A stretch of 64,000 nt of DNA from Planctomycetota bacterium (GCA_022711465.1 JAKLEZ010000023.1:37153-101152), one strand, 5' to 3'; positions 34,683 through 44,188 are shown, counted from the first letter of the stretch. The notes: generated from the letters alone by a model not told the origin. Numbers and translations are program-made.

Positions 34683-34919
34683 GTGCGCGAGGACTTCAAG
34701 CGCTGGTGCGACGAGCACCGCTACACTATGTCGGGCGTTGCCCAGGCGGCCCTGGTCCTCATGCAGCACCTGCCGCCCCGGCTCAGGGATCTGGCGATTT
34801 GTGGGGATTGGGCGACCGCCTGCCGCTGGCTTGAAGCGGCCGAGCGGCTGACCGCCGACGAGGCGTTCCGCGAGTACGTTGGGGAACAGCTGAGAGCATC
34901 GCGGAAATCGCCGCGATGA
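34683..34919 (+). CDS. Hypothetical protein divergent from the recombinase
   Basis: 78 residues from GTG 34683 (REDFKRWCDEHRYTMSGVAQ, LRDLAICGDWATACRWLEAA). The frame stays open a few codons upstream (KTGLSNIDKAV) without a standard start, so the true N-terminus is uncertain. It looks like a ribbon-helix-helix or small helical regulator, but I cannot assign it. Confidence 0.45.
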   Translation: MREDFKRWCDEHRYTMSGVAQAALVLMQHLPPRLRDLAICGDWATACRWLEAAERLTADEAFREYVGEQLRASRKSPR

Positions 34920-35163
34920 CCGCCTTGCGTTCCACGTCGCTGCTCAGTCGGCGGAACTGGTAGAGCGGCAGGCATTCCATCTGGGTCTGGGATCGCGCGG
35001 CCATGTGACCCCCTCTCAATGAACGATCGGCCTTCCCGGCGGTCATCCTGACCGGCGATTCCCTGGCCAACGGGTCGGCCTGTATGGGCTGGCAATCGCC
35101 TTTTCATCCGCGGCGAGCACGACCTGTTTTGCATTACAGATAAGTAGCCACGGATACCCGATG

Positions 35164-38157
35164 CTACTCCGGCCTGGCCGGTTCGACCTTCGGGGCGACC
35201 TTCACGTGGCCGATGTCCGGCAACTTCGACAGGTCAATGGCCGGGCTGGCATGGTTGACCAGGGCCCGCTTGTACTCGGGCTTCTTGGCCGAGACCATCT
35301 TGCCGACGCGGTAGCGCATCTGCCAGAGACTGGTCGGGTTGACCTTGTCGAAGCGGATGATGCCGGCGTCCTCTTCGGACCGCTTGATCACCCGGCCGGA
35401 TAGGCCGATCGTCTGCTCGAGGCCGGCGGCAACCGCATAGGGCGGCGCGTTGTAGACGCTGCCCAGGAGGGTCAGGTACTCCACGTCCTCTTGGCCGCGG
35501 CAGAAGGCCTTCAGGCGGATGGAGGCAACCGGGCCGCCTTGAGCCGGGTAGAACAGGCAGGTCGGCTCGCCACGGGACCAGGAGTCCTGCTTGCCCATGG
35601 TGTCCCACGGCAGCACGCCGATCGCGCCGCGCGACCAGGCCAGGATGCACCAGGTGACCGGGGCGATGTTCGAGGTTCCCGGGTCGTTGGCGCCGCCGTA
35701 CTCGCAGAAGTACGTCGGGACCGAGAGGTTCTGCTCATCGTGCTTCTGGCGGGCCTTCTGCTCGCTGCTGCCCCCGAAGTAGTCCACGTCCATCACGTCC
35801 CACAGGACGTTGCGGCCGAAGTCGCTGCGGCTGATGTCGCAGCGGTACCACGCCTTGACCTGTCCCTTGACCGAATCGACCGCCTGGTGCCACAGCAGGC
35901 CGTACCAGCGCAGGGCCCAGAAGTCCTGCGTGTTGACCGGCTCATCGAAGATCCAGGGGGCGGCCGAGTTCTTCCAACCGGACCCCTGCTCCTTGTAATA
36001 CACCTTGTTGTTTAGGAAGAACTGGAACTCGGTGTCGTGCCACTTCATCTGGTCCAGGTGTTTGGCGAACTGGGCGTAGGCCTTCTGCACGCCCTCGCGG
36101 TACTGCGGGGTGAAGGCATCCTCTGGCCAGTAGCTGTTGTGAAAGCTGTCCCAGATGCTCATGGGCCAGGACTCGTTGAACGGTAGGTAGAACACGTCGA
36201 CCGGCTCGCCCTTGCGCGGCAGGTTGGCAAAGGCCGCGCCCGACAGGATGGGGGCGTACTGCTTGTCCCATTCGGTGAAGTCCAGCGCCTTGCCGTCCCA
36301 CTTGGGGGCGATCGAGGCACTGCCGTTCCAGCCATACGGCAGCTTGTTGATGCACGTGCGGTGCTCGTGGGCCAGGCGGTAGTAGGCCAGGCCCTCCGCA
36401 TTCGGCCCGACCGTGCCGTAGGCGTTCATCTCCGGCAGGAACGACAGCTTGTTCGGCAGCGTGAAGTCCCAGATCGTCAGGTCGATCGGGATCTGCAGGT
36501 TCTGGCTGGAGGTCACTGTCAGGGTGCCCTTGACCTGCCCGGCCTTGGCCGCGTGCGGTACGTAGATCTCGGCCAGCAGGCAGGCGTTGGTCTGGTCGGC
36601 GGCCTCGGGGTCGATGTTGCTGGGGATGGGCAACGTGCCGGTCAGCGGGACCGCGGCGTCGGGCATCGCGCCGGCGCCGGTCTTGACGTAATCCAGCCTG
36701 TAGACCTTGTCGCGAAGGCCGGAATCCTCCGGGAAGGCGAGTTTCAGGCCGGCCGCGGGGGTCTTGCCTTCGAGGTTGACCACAAAGCCAATCGCCTCGT
36801 TGCGGGCGGCCTGAAGGCGGATGATCCTCTTTTCGGAGGACCAGAGGTGGTTGCCGCCCTTGTAGCCGTCCTCGTGCTCCGGGACCATCTTGCCCGTCCG
36901 GGCCTCGACCTTGTCGATCAGGTCCAGGACCGCCACCTTCAGCCCGCCGACCTCGGGCAGGTTCGTCGAGGGCTCGAAGGGCTTGATGTCGGCCGGTTCG
37001 ATGGCCAGGGCCGCCGGATTGGCTGAGACCTCGATCTTCTTGACCAGGACCTTGCCCTTGTTGCCCGCGGCGTCGACCGGGGCGATGCTCAGCTCAATCG
37101 GCTCACCGGCCTTGAAGGGCAGGTCCTGGATGTGCATCTTCACGGGCTGGCCCGCGGCTGCGGCCATGGGGACCAGGTAGCGCGGCATGGGCTTGGCCGG
37201 CCCCTGGCCGGCCTTGTATGTTACGTCGAAGCCCAGGGCCTTCGTGCCGCCCTTGTCGGCCGGCGTGATCCAGGTGACCATCGCCTGGCCGGGCGGGTAA
37301 TCCTCGACATCAACCGCAAGGCCCTTCTCGTCAATCGAGTCTGGGGCGACCGTGTCGGTGCCTTCGGTCCAGACCTGCAGCCACGGAGCCGACGAGGCGT
37401 TCTGGTCCTTGCTGAAGATGAAGCGGTTAAGGTGCTGGATGAATGTGAACTTGTTGTCCTTGTAGGACCACTCGTTGCCGACGTCGTCCCACAGCCCGAA
37501 GCCGTAGGACAGGCCCGCCACGCGGGCGGCGACGACGTCCGAATCGACGGCGATGGTCTGCCAACCCTGCTTATCCGGCGAGGTGGCGTCGGCAAACTTC
37601 CAGATCGTGTTGCCCAGGCCGAAGCCCGCGTCCAGCACGTGGCTGCCGGGGAAGGTCCAGGAGACCGCCTTCTTGTCCGTAGCGCTGTACTGGGCAAAGC
37701 TCCAGCAGGAGGCGCCTTCCTCGGCGACGTATCCGCTGGACTTGCCTTCGACCCACGGGGCCGCGATCGTCGAGACCGTCACGCGGCGCAGGGGCTCCTT
37801 GGGCGAGGAGCACTTCACGTGCAGCAGGGCGCCGGTGATGATCTTGCCCTTCAGCGGCGCGGGATCGACATCGATGATCGACAGCTCCTGCTCGCCCTTG
37901 AGCTTCAGCTGCGAGGCCCCTCCGTTGTTGCCTATCCTCTCGGAGCCGATCGACGAAACCCAGGTGTCCTTGTTGACGGGCAACTTGACCGGCTGGCCCT
38001 TGGGCGGCCAGATCGTCTCGAAGGGGCGTGTCGGATCCTGGGCTTGGGGGGGTTCGGCCGCGAGCGCCCGCGCGAAGCAAATGGTCGCGGTCAGGCCGGC
38101 CAGGACAAGACAGAAGGACAGACGAAACGAATGGATTCGATGCAGCAGATCGTTCAT
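35164..38157 (-). CDS. Large secreted DUF4091-domain protein
   Basis: 997 residues. ATG 38157 is set by AAGGAG 8 nt upstream and a signal peptide (FCLVLAGLTATICFARALA). The N-terminal third is a beta-sandwich region (NKDTWVSSIG, LLHVKCSSPK), then a fibronectin-like part. The C-terminal half is the glycoside-hydrolase-like module of DUF4091 proteins (LPNKLSFLPEMNAYGTVGPN, IWDSFHNSYWPEDAF, SRGAIGVLPWDTMG, SIRLKAFCRGQEDVEYLTLL). An extracellular polysaccharide role is inferred. It stands alone on the minus strand. Confidence 0.85.
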   Translation of the reverse strand: MNDLLHRIHSFRLSFCLVLAGLTATICFARALAAEPPQAQDPTRPFETIWPPKGQPVKLPVNKDTWVSSIGSERIGNNGGASQLKLKGEQELSIIDVDPAPLKGKIITGALLHVKCSSPKEPLRRVTVSTIAAPWVEGKSSGYVAEEGASCWSFAQYSATDKKAVSWTFPGSHVLDAGFGLGNTIWKFADATSPDKQGWQTIAVDSDVVAARVAGLSYGFGLWDDVGNEWSYKDNKFTFIQHLNRFIFSKDQNASSAPWLQVWTEGTDTVAPDSIDEKGLAVDVEDYPPGQAMVTWITPADKGGTKALGFDVTYKAGQGPAKPMPRYLVPMAAAAGQPVKMHIQDLPFKAGEPIELSIAPVDAAGNKGKVLVKKIEVSANPAALAIEPADIKPFEPSTNLPEVGGLKVAVLDLIDKVEARTGKMVPEHEDGYKGGNHLWSSEKRIIRLQAARNEAIGFVVNLEGKTPAAGLKLAFPEDSGLRDKVYRLDYVKTGAGAMPDAAVPLTGTLPIPSNIDPEAADQTNACLLAEIYVPHAAKAGQVKGTLTVTSSQNLQIPIDLTIWDFTLPNKLSFLPEMNAYGTVGPNAEGLAYYRLAHEHRTCINKLPYGWNGSASIAPKWDGKALDFTEWDKQYAPILSGAAFANLPRKGEPVDVFYLPFNESWPMSIWDSFHNSYWPEDAFTPQYREGVQKAYAQFAKHLDQMKWHDTEFQFFLNNKVYYKEQGSGWKNSAAPWIFDEPVNTQDFWALRWYGLLWHQAVDSVKGQVKAWYRCDISRSDFGRNVLWDVMDVDYFGGSSEQKARQKHDEQNLSVPTYFCEYGGANDPGTSNIAPVTWCILAWSRGAIGVLPWDTMGKQDSWSRGEPTCLFYPAQGGPVASIRLKAFCRGQEDVEYLTLLGSVYNAPPYAVAAGLEQTIGLSGRVIKRSEEDAGIIRFDKVNPTSLWQMRYRVGKMVSAKKPEYKRALVNHASPAIDLSKLPDIGHVKVAPKVEPARPE

Positions 38158-38418
38158 CACACCGCTCCTTTGGCTCTCTCGTGACATCCAGTACAGGCGT
38201 GTCCGCAAATCGCTGGCACAGCGTACAACGAGGTTTCCCAGATACCCGCCGGGCAGAGCCTTCGACAGCTCCATGGGATCCAGGAGGTTGCGAACACGCC
38301 GTTTGCCGAATGATTGCACTGTGGCCACGGACCGGCCTGCCGCCGATGGAAGCACGCTCCTTACCTTCGTAGGGTAGATGCAGGTGCAACAACCTTCCCA
38401 TGGATTCTTGATTACTCC

Positions 38419-38967
38419 TCAAAGTACGCGCTTCCGAATATACTCGGCGGCCCTCTGAACATAGGGGCCGGATCGGGCCTGCGTCCCGACCTGTACGATT
38501 CGCTTGTACTTGCGGGCGGCCTCGATCATCTTCCGGCCTTCGCGGACGTTGTGGGCAACGGGCTTCTCCACGTAGACGTCCTTGCCCGACTGGCAGGCCT
38601 GAATGGTCGGCGGGGCGTGCCAATGGTCCGGAGTGGCCACGACCACAGCATCCACGGTGCCGTCGTCGAGAATGGCACGGTAGTCCTTCACCGCCTGGGG
38701 AGCCTTGCCTTGGAGGGAGGCGATGGATTTGAGCCGGTCCGCGAAGAGGTTGCTGTCCACGTCGCATAGGTAAGCGATGCCGGCGCCGTTCTTGGAGAAT
38801 CCCTGAGCGAGGCCCAGGCCCCGGCCACGGATGCCGATCACGCCGAGGACCACCTTCTCGTTGGCCGGGAAGCCGCGGGCGACTCCAGCGGAACTGAGGG
38901 CGATGGAAGACGCTGCCAAGGTGCTGTTCTTCAGAAAGCTACGGCGGGGGATTCTCTCGCTGCTCAT
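38419..38967 (-). pseudogene. Truncated Gfo/Idh/MocA oxidoreductase
   Basis: 182 residues from ATG 38967 (GGAGGT 6 nt upstream). A Tat signal (RRSFLKNSTLAASS) is followed by the Rossmann half: VVLGVIGIRGRGLG, AYLCDVDSN, VDAVVVATPDHWHAPP and VYVEKPVAHNVREGRKM. The frame stops after GTQARSGPYVQRAAEYIRKR, where intact members (about 430 residues) continue into the substrate domain. Promoter-side signals are intact, so a 3' deletion is likely. The fragment cannot be an active dehydrogenase by itself. Confidence 0.75.
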
Positions 38968-39565
38968 GGGCTCACCTCCGAATGGGTCTACGGATGCGGA
39001 AGGTGCGCATTCGGCCATGCCAGCGGTCGCATCACCTGGAAGAGCATCTTACCGCGCACGGGGCGCATAGTCAGCAGTCAAAGGCCCGCCTGTGCGCAGG
39101 ATCGATCAACTCACGGTGCCACTGAACGGCTGGCCGGCCGCGCTTGGCGGACGAGATCGTGTTGCGGAATCTCGCTGACGTCAATTGGCTGGGCAGATCG
39201 TGAGCCAGTCGTTATTCTGTGAGCGCGGCCACCCCTGCCAACCGCCAGTAAATCGCCAGTAACGCCAAGGCACCCACAACGCCCCTGCAAGGGGCTGCCC
39301 GGCTGCGCCGGGCCATGTTCCGGCCATTGTACCGCGCCCCCATTGCTCCCTTCGATTCGGTCCGCGGACACTCACAAGCCCGCCCTGGGTGCGGGGCGAC
39401 GTGCGATATCCCGTAAACGAGCTGATCAGCGAATGCCGTTAGGCGGACATCATGCAGCCAGAAACCGCAGGGAACCGTGCCACTTGATCGAGTTGAGGAT
39501 CAGATGACCGACACGGACGGATACCGCCTACGGTAGTACTGGCCCTTGTGGCTGGCAGCACCAGT
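38968..39565. other. Intergenic, ~600 bp
   Basis: It holds a partial copy of the dispersed repeat (39449-39469) and a minus-strand GGTACAAT (39326-39333) about 360 bp before the oxidoreductase remnant. No gene is seen. Confidence 0.45.
39449..39469 (+). repeat. Dispersed repeat, partial copy
   Basis: ATCATGCAGCCAGAAACCGC matches the left end of the copies at 40522 and 42532; the rest of the unit is absent. Confidence 0.6.
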
Positions 39566-40291
39566 CTACTTCTGCAACCGCAACTGGAGACTGATAATCT
39601 TCCCCGCCAGCGCGGGCGTGACTGCCGGGCCGGTGTACGGGCCTTCTTCGGTCACGGTGATGGTGCTGAACCCCGCCTCTTGTGCTGCGGCCAGATACTC
39701 ACTTCTGCCGCAGGCCACGCGCAGCCACTCCTTCCAGACTTCAAGGCCGGGACTCTCAGGGAACGGAAGCTCGCCTTCCACCACCAGATCGGAGACGAGC
39801 AGCAACCCGCCTCGCCGTAAGACTCTGTGGGCCTCCTTGAACACGCTGGGCTTGTCCGGCGCGTGGTTGATGACGCAGTTGCTGATGATAACGTCGATGG
39901 CCGCTTCACCGATGGGCAGGTGTTCAATCCGGCTAACCCTGAACTCCACGTTGGTGTAACCACCTTCTCTGGCGAACTCGTTGGCCTTGCTCACCATCTC
40001 CGGCGTCATGTCTACGCCGATGACCCTGCCTTCTGAACCCACCTTTTGCGCGGCGATGAAGGCATCCAGACCCGCGCCCGAGCCCAAATCCAGAACGGTC
40101 TGGCCCTTCTGCAACTGGGCCAGCGCGGTGGGGTTGCCGCAGCCCAATCCCATACGGACAGCCCCTTCGGGCACGTTCCTGATCTCCTCCTCCGAGTAGC
40201 CGAGCGACTTGGCCGATGAGGCAAGGCCCTTGGAGGCGATCTCGGCGTACTGATCCTTCAGCGGTTTGCTCTCGTCTCTGCCCCCGTTCAT
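39566..40291 (-). CDS. arsM: Arsenite SAM-methyltransferase-like protein
   Basis: 241 residues. Class I SAM fold: motif I VLDLGSGAGLDAFIAA, motif II GVDMTPEMV. The three cysteines expected to bind As(III) are present: Cys51 (GLGCGNPTAL), Cys139 (IISNCVINHAPDK) and Cys194 (RVACGRSEY). ArsM proteins methylate arsenite to volatile or less toxic methylarsenicals in the cytosol. No ars regulator or pump is next to it, so regulation is unclear. It is shorter than many ArsM proteins, lacking extra C-terminal residues. Confidence 0.82.
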   Translation of the reverse strand: MNGGRDESKPLKDQYAEIASKGLASSAKSLGYSEEEIRNVPEGAVRMGLGCGNPTALAQLQKGQTVLDLGSGAGLDAFIAAQKVGSEGRVIGVDMTPEMVSKANEFAREGGYTNVEFRVSRIEHLPIGEAAIDVIISNCVINHAPDKPSVFKEAHRVLRRGGLLLVSDLVVEGELPFPESPGLEVWKEWLRVACGRSEYLAAAQEAGFSTITVTEEGPYTGPAVTPALAGKIISLQLRLQK

Positions 40292-40521
40292 TAGGAAGCT
40301 CCGATGCCTGTGGGCTGTGTTCCTACCCGATGCATGATGATACGAGAGCGATGCACTCGCAAGTCAGGCTGCCACACGTTGCCAGCGAGGTTATCAGACA
40401 TGCCCAGCCATCATGATCGTCTTGCCGTGAAGCGCCCTGTACGTCGCAGAAAGACCACGTTCTCGACCGTCAGATAGCCGCCAGGGACTTGCCGTGGTTG
40501 TGCCACATGGGGTCCGGGGGG

Positions 40522-40596
40522 CATCACGCAGCCCAAAACCTCAATTTTGCATGCAGCAGGTCGCTCTCTGGTTGTAGGATTACTCCCGACCCGGAC
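40522..40596 (+). repeat. Dispersed ~75-bp intergenic repeat, copy 2
   Basis: Blocks CATCACGCAGCCCAAAACC, TTTTGCATGCAGCAGGTCGC and TCTCTGGTTGTAGGATTACT, then CCCGACCCGGAC. It lies in the same orientation as the copy at 42532; together they flank the kelch gene. Confidence 0.85.
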
Positions 40597-40777
40597 TAAG
40601 CACCGGGCCACTACAACCCAAGTCGTAACCAGGCCAGGAGTAAGGGGTTGTAGGGAAAAAGGGAGGGGGATTCGAACCCACAACCCAGATGAGAAGCCGC
40701 ATGAGACGATTTCCATGTTGCCCTGACCGGGTGCGGGAAATCGAGCCGATTATTTGCCCACCCGCTATGAATGCAGC

Positions 40778-42154
40778 TCACTCGCTGCAAGCGGGATTGG
40801 CCGGAATGGCTGGCCCAGTAAAACACCGCTGGAACAAACCGAAGTCATCCATGTCCACGTCGGCATCGCCGTCGAAGTCGGCGCGGTAGCCGAGGACGGC
40901 CAATGCGGCGGGCGCACTGACCCACGCGCAGGCACCGGCGGTCACCACGCAGTCGTATGAGCCTGCGTCGCTGGGCTTGGCCGATGGGATTCGCAGGAAC
41001 GCCTTGTTCGCCCCGCTGCTGCCGGGGATCGGCGTGCCGTCCTTGCGCCACTGATAGATGGGGATATCGCTTGCCGTGCTGACGACCGTGATGCCGAATC
41101 CGGCATCGCCGCCGCTGACAACGGTGCAGCTGACCGGTTGCTGCGCGACTCGTACGACGGGCCCGTACTGCCAGGTATCGCCCAGATACCTCGCGCCGTA
41201 GCCACCGAAGAGCATCGTGCCGGCCCCAGCGCCCCAAACCATGGTGTGGTATGCACGCGCCGACGGGGCGGCGGCGAACGTCCGTTGCGTCCAGTTCGTT
41301 CCGTTCCACTCCCAGGTATCGCCGAAGTAGGCGCTCGCTTGGCCGCCGAAAAGCGTGGTTACGCCACGGGCGCCGTCGTACGTCATGGCGTGATAGTAAC
41401 GCGCCGCCGGGGCGGCGGCGGGCGTCCGCTGCATCCAGTTCGTCCCATCCCACTCCCAGGTGTCGCCTAGTGTGCCGCCGCCGAAGCCGCCGAAGAGCAC
41501 GGTCTTGCCCCGGGCGCTGTCGTACGCCGCGGCGTGGGCCTGACGTGCCGAGGGCGACGTTGCGGGCGTTCGTTGCGTCCAGTTCGTCCCGTTCCATTCC
41601 CAGGTGTCGCTGACCAGGTTCCACGAGGCATTCGTTCCCCCGAACAGCACGGTTACTCCGCGGGCGCTGTCGTACGCCATGACGGGATACTGACGCGCCG
41701 ATGGCGAGGTTGCGGGTGTCCGCTGAGTCCAGCTCGTCCCATCCCACTCCCAGGTATCGCCGAAGAAACCGCTGGCTCGGCCACCGAAGAGCACGGTTAC
41801 GCCTCTGGCACTGTCGTACGCCATGGCGTGGGCGTTACGCGCCGGGGGTGCGGTTGCGGGTGTTCGTTGCGTCCAGTCAGCCCCGTCCCACTCCCAGGTC
41901 TCGCCCAGGCTGCTGCCGGTGTAGCCACCGAAGAGCACCGCGACGCCCCGGGTGCTGTCGTACGCCGCGACGGCGGCGGCACGCGCGGACGGGGCGGTTG
42001 CGGGCGTCCACTGCGCCCAGGTGACCGGGCACTGCGCCGACGTCTTGGCGGGCCACAGTAGGACTCCGACGAGTATCAGTAGAGCGATTACCTCGGAGCG
42101 CGTGTGGGTGCAGGCATTCTGGAACTGACGATTCTCAAGCCAGGTTGCAGCCAT
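40778..42154 (-). CDS. Secreted kelch-repeat protein with Ig-like and EF-hand tail
   Basis: 458 residues. ATG 42154 follows AGGAGG. A signal anchor (VIALLILVGVLLWPAKTSA) precedes six to seven kelch-type repeats (residues about 45-330) of the form WTQRTPATSPSAR, AYDSARGVTVLFGG, DTWEWNGTNW, forming a beta-propeller. An Ig-like domain follows (IYQWRKDGTPIPGSSG, DAGSYDCVV), then the tail DFDGDADVDMDDFGLFQRC shared with two other exported proteins here. Kelch propellers are usually binding modules; a surface adhesin role is inferred. Copies of a dispersed repeat lie on both sides. Confidence 0.87.
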   Translation of the reverse strand: MAATWLENRQFQNACTHTRSEVIALLILVGVLLWPAKTSAQCPVTWAQWTPATAPSARAAAVAAYDSTRGVAVLFGGYTGSSLGETWEWDGADWTQRTPATAPPARNAHAMAYDSARGVTVLFGGRASGFFGDTWEWDGTSWTQRTPATSPSARQYPVMAYDSARGVTVLFGGTNASWNLVSDTWEWNGTNWTQRTPATSPSARQAHAAAYDSARGKTVLFGGFGGGTLGDTWEWDGTNWMQRTPAAAPAARYYHAMTYDGARGVTTLFGGQASAYFGDTWEWNGTNWTQRTFAAAPSARAYHTMVWGAGAGTMLFGGYGARYLGDTWQYGPVVRVAQQPVSCTVVSGGDAGFGITVVSTASDIPIYQWRKDGTPIPGSSGANKAFLRIPSAKPSDAGSYDCVVTAGACAWVSAPAALAVLGYRADFDGDADVDMDDFGLFQRCFTGPAIPANPACSE

Positions 42155-42353
42155 GATATTCCTCCTCTGATCTGGAGTGACGATCTTGAGATGAGTGCGA
42201 GGCCGTGAAACAGGCGGACACCGGTCGATTTGCGCGAGGGGACTCTCTTGCTTCTTGGGTGTGCCGCATGGATAGCCTCCTGCCCCCTGCCCTCGTAGCG
42301 GACGTGGCGTCGGCCTTCAAAACGAGGACCGGTCGGGTGATCTCCACGATTCC

Positions 42354-42361
42354 ATTGTACC
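42354..42361 (-). promoter_or_regulatory. GGTACAAT -10-like element upstream of the kelch gene
   Basis: Minus-strand GGTACAAT, about 200 bp before the kelch ATG. It fits the GGTAYAMT pattern, but the distance is long. Confidence 0.25.
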
Positions 42362-42531
42362 AATCGCGGACCGCCGGAGGTTACTGCGGGGCCGGTTAAA
42401 GCCGCTACCACCACGTCTGGATAATCGGCGGTTACTCGGCGAGGAACCCCGCGGCCTTGGTCAGCGTGCCGATCGAATCGCACGACAGCACCAGTGGAAT
42501 CCCACCGCTGGCCGCATGCAGTCCGGGGGAG

Positions 42532-42606
42532 ATTATGCCGCCAGAAACCGCAATTCTGCACGCAGGAGATCGCTTTCCGGTTGCAGGATTACTCCTGATC
42601 CGGACT
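42532..42606 (+). repeat. Dispersed ~75-bp intergenic repeat, copy 3
   Basis: CCAGAAACCGCAATTCTGCA, then CGCAGGAGATCGCTTTCCGG and TTGCAGGATTACTCCTGATC: the same block order as copy 2 with about 15 percent differences. It lies just past the third recombinase gene. Confidence 0.85.
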
Positions 42607-42627
42607 CGGGGAGGTTTTTGAGAGGTT

Positions 42628-43986
42628 TTAACTTCTGGTTGTTTTCCCCTTAGAAATCGCAGGAAAACCAATAGAATCAGGGGCGTTCTGCACTTCGTCA
42701 ATCTCGCTCGCCGTCGTGTCGCAATGGTCTGGAGCGGAACTGAGAGGGCCTGTTTTGCACCGTGTTTGGTCGCATATTTGGTCGCATGATCTCGAGGTCC
42801 CGTATGTGCCATCAGCGGCCGCTTGCTGGGACAGAATCTCGAACGTAGGCAGGGATCGAACAGCCCCGAAGATATCGAGGAGTCCCATATCCGTGTACGT
42901 CCCGCCAGTCAGCCGCCAATCGGTGTGGCGGGCCAGAGCCATAACGACCCTAGGAGCCAGCCCGGCCCGCTGAAGGTGGGTGATGTAAGTCACCCGCAAC
43001 GAGTGAAAACCTGCGATCCGGCCTTCCGAGTCCGTGTAGTCGATACCGGCCCGCTTCAGATGGGTCATCCAGATGTCGAGAGTCGGCCGCCGCTTGAATA
43101 CCCGGGCGGTCGGCTCGGCGTTCAGCGGGCGGGCCACCCGCAACCGTTCCGCCAGATCGTGGACAATCGGCAGCATGTCGGCCCGCTTGGCTTTGGTTGC
43201 TTCGGGGCGTAGCTGTAAATGGGGGCGGGCCTTGTCCTCCCCGTCAATCCGAACGTCGCGCCACTGTAACTCCCGCACTTCGCGGAGCCGCAAACCGGCC
43301 CCGAGAGAGGTTCGGTAACATGTTTCCATGTCGTCAGCGTTGGCCAGCAGCCGGCCCAATTCGGCATCTGTCAAGGCTCGCCGTACCCGCCGCCGATCTC
43401 CAGATTCCTCGACCTTGGCCACTCCCGCCAACGGATCGGCGTCGATGAGTCGGCGGGCCAATCCCCAGGCCATGAACCCCTTCAACGTGGCCAGCTCGTT
43501 GTTCAGCGTCCGAGCTGAAGCCCGTGGAGACTCCTCGCCGTCTTCGTCAACGGTCACCTTCTGCCGGTCGGCCACATATTGAGCCCAGCCGGGTCGGTTG
43601 ATGCTGGCCATCGTTCGCCAGCCGCAAGCCGAGCCCACAGCTAGGAGTCCTGCCCGCACGTTCTTGACGTACTTCGCAGATCGGCGGTTACCAGCCATCT
43701 CATCGGCATACTCGCCCACCAGATCGGCCCAGGACTTCCGCCGGCTCTCGGCCACCTTCGACACTAAGCCCAGGGCTTCGAGACACCGACGGGGGATTCC
43801 GGCCAACTTCTCGGGGTCCGGTGCTTCGTTTGCGCGCTGACGGACGACCGCATTCTGCAGCAATCGCAGCCAGGTTTCGCTCACCGCCTTGTCGCTGCAT
43901 AGCCGCACGTTCCTATGACAATACGATTCAAGGCGGATCTTTCCGCACCAGTCATTCGTTCTGGCGGTCTTGAACAGCCTAGCCAT
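42628..43986 (-). CDS. Tyrosine recombinase (phage-type integrase)
   Basis: 452 residues from ATG 43986, which overlaps the stop of the upstream HTH gene (ATGGCTAG) and so is translationally coupled. It has an N-terminal arm-type region, a core-binding domain (about 82-190) and a catalytic domain with Arg233 (GLRLREVREL), Lys265 (EATKAKR), His328 and Arg331 (HSLRVTY), His354 (ARHTDWRLT) and Tyr364 (TYTDMG). A poorly conserved ~80-residue tail follows. Full length and apparently intact. It probably integrated the small element whose remains reach to about 45.2 kb. Confidence 0.88.
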   Translation of the reverse strand: MARLFKTARTNDWCGKIRLESYCHRNVRLCSDKAVSETWLRLLQNAVVRQRANEAPDPEKLAGIPRRCLEALGLVSKVAESRRKSWADLVGEYADEMAGNRRSAKYVKNVRAGLLAVGSACGWRTMASINRPGWAQYVADRQKVTVDEDGEESPRASARTLNNELATLKGFMAWGLARRLIDADPLAGVAKVEESGDRRRVRRALTDAELGRLLANADDMETCYRTSLGAGLRLREVRELQWRDVRIDGEDKARPHLQLRPEATKAKRADMLPIVHDLAERLRVARPLNAEPTARVFKRRPTLDIWMTHLKRAGIDYTDSEGRIAGFHSLRVTYITHLQRAGLAPRVVMALARHTDWRLTGGTYTDMGLLDIFGAVRSLPTFEILSQQAAADGTYGTSRSCDQICDQTRCKTGPLSSAPDHCDTTASEIDEVQNAPDSIGFPAISKGKTTRS

Positions 43987-44188
43987 GACGTGCCGCCTTT
44001 CTTTGAACCAAGCGAACATCGAGCTCCAGGGCCTCAACCAACTGGTCGGCGGTCGTCAGGTTTAGGCCGCGTTTGTTGCTCATGAACCGGCCGAGTTGTG
44101 CCCGCCCGGTATCGGCCGCTATCGACAGCTCGTTATAACTTCGGCCGCTCTCGGTAATTGCCTTCCGCAATGCCTCAGATATGTTCAT
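43979..44188 (-). CDS. Small Cro/C1-type HTH regulator
   Basis: 69 residues from ATG 44188 (AAGGA 5 nt upstream). The helix-turn-helix is SYNELSIAADTGRAQLGRFM. Such proteins control phage or element genes and may act as repressor or excision factor. It overlaps the recombinase start by 8 nt, so the two are an operon. Confidence 0.75.
   Translation of the reverse strand: MNISEALRKAITESGRSYNELSIAADTGRAQLGRFMSNKRGLNLTTADQLVEALELDVRLVQRKAARHG

Noticed and set aside
34783..35004. Possible small minus-strand gene (MAARSQTQMECLPLYQFRRL...) antisense to 34683-34919
   Set aside because: A GAGGGGG precedes the ATG at 35004, but most of the frame overlaps a more gene-like plus-strand frame and ends in Arg/Pro-rich noise.
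40661..40686. tRNA T-arm-like sequence on the minus strand (GGGTTCGAATCCC context)
   Set aside because: The T stem has a mismatch and neither an anticodon arm nor a matching acceptor 5' strand can be formed, so it is not called a tRNA. It could be a worn remnant.
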